Shown piece after piece: positions 14,582 through 14,755 of a stretch of DNA of 14,755 bases. The first letter of the stretch is position 1, and each line of letters begins with the position of its first letter. Both the position numbers and the translations under genes were made by a program. Source of the stretch: Candidatus Aminicenantota bacterium (GTDB taxonomy: Bacteria; Acidobacteriota; Aminicenantia; Aminicenantales; Aminicenantaceae); the NCBI GenBank assembly GCA_030627155.1, contig DAOUSP010000015.1, positions 1 to 14,755 of the forward strand. Reading direction: 5' to 3'. The notes under the pieces are model-generated. The model saw only the letters and a program-made list of their open reading frames with translations. It made no database searches and was not told the origin of the DNA.

Positions 14582-14755
14582 ATGAGCACTGCACCTGTCG
14601 CCAATGCTTCCGACAAAAATATAGTCGTCATCGGAGGCGGTGTGACTGGCGTACTTTCGGCCTGGGAATTGGCCAGAATGGGAGTAAAGGTGATTCTGGT
14701 TGAAGCACGCCATCTGGGAAGTGGCGCAAGCTCACGTTCAGCAGCATGCATCCGA
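14582..14755 (+). CDS. FAD-dependent oxidoreductase, DAO family (3' end outside window)
   Basis: Only the first 58 residues are present. After a short polar start, I-V-V-I-G-G-G-V-T-G-V-L-S-A-W-E-L-A (14-31) is a Rossmann G-x-G-x-x-G FAD-binding fold. V-I-L-V-E-A at 37-42 provides the Glu that binds the ribose, followed by G-S-G-A-S-S-R-S-A-A (46-55), the second FAD segment common in D-amino-acid oxidase, sarcosine oxidase and glycerol-3-phosphate dehydrogenase relatives. A role in amine or amino-acid oxidation is likely, but substrate residues lie beyond the window. GC is 54% by my count against about 38% at the start of the preceding gene, so it may have been acquired. The start is well defined by GGAGG and the ATG at 14582. 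Confidence 0.85.
   Translation, partial: MSTAPVANASDKNIVVIGGGVTGVLSAWELARMGVKVILVEARHLGSGASSRSAACIR

Overview
This window is bacterial chromosomal DNA, mostly about 38-40% GC by eye, with diderm (outer-membrane) features: a TolC-type outer-membrane channel, a lipoprotein signal and several Sec signal peptides. The gene mix would fit Acidobacteriota or candidate phylum Aminicenantes: RecA with an ETTTGGRALKF loop, RadC, formate-tetrahydrofolate ligase, a secreted Ntn-hydrolase, and ECF-sigma/zf-HC2 control of a MacAB-type pump. This placement is a guess from gene style and is not proven by any marker here.

Layout. Positions 1-913 hold the C-terminal part of a TPR protein, possibly the tail of a Zn-peptidase-like protein. 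Positions 1009-2253 encode an exported Ntn-hydrolase of C45/choloylglycine-hydrolase type. On the minus strand, radC (6049-5303), fhs (5236-3563) and recA (3385-2339) are co-directional and combine DNA repair with folate C1 metabolism. Between radC and the next plus-strand gene (6050-6492) lies a GC-rich element of about 314 bp with nested inverted repeats. Its outer arms are 17 bp and perfect. It has no convincing gene.

Positions 6493-13450 look like one regulatory and functional unit. A small secreted beta-rich protein (6493-6870) is followed by a tightly packed operon: ECF sigma factor, zf-HC2 anti-sigma, membrane-anchored Spy/CnrX-like protein, MacA-like adaptor, MacB-like ATPase, MacB-like permease, TolC-like channel. 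The first four genes overlap by ATGA junctions. The same ECF-like promoter pattern, GGAAGA - 15/16 nt - CGTCTAAA, occurs upstream of both the small secreted gene and the sigma gene. This suggests an autoregulated envelope-stress or metal-type response that drives a tripartite exporter. The sigma/anti-sigma/periplasmic-sensor order recalls the CnrYXH logic, here attached to an ABC (MacAB) rather than an RND pump.

The right end holds an SGNH-hydrolase lipoprotein (13629-14291), which may be read from a leaderless mRNA. A clear sigma-70 promoter then precedes the first 58 codons of a DAO-family FAD oxidoreductase (14582 to the window end), whose GC content (54%) is well above its neighbours. I saw no rRNA, tRNA, CRISPR array or transposase gene.
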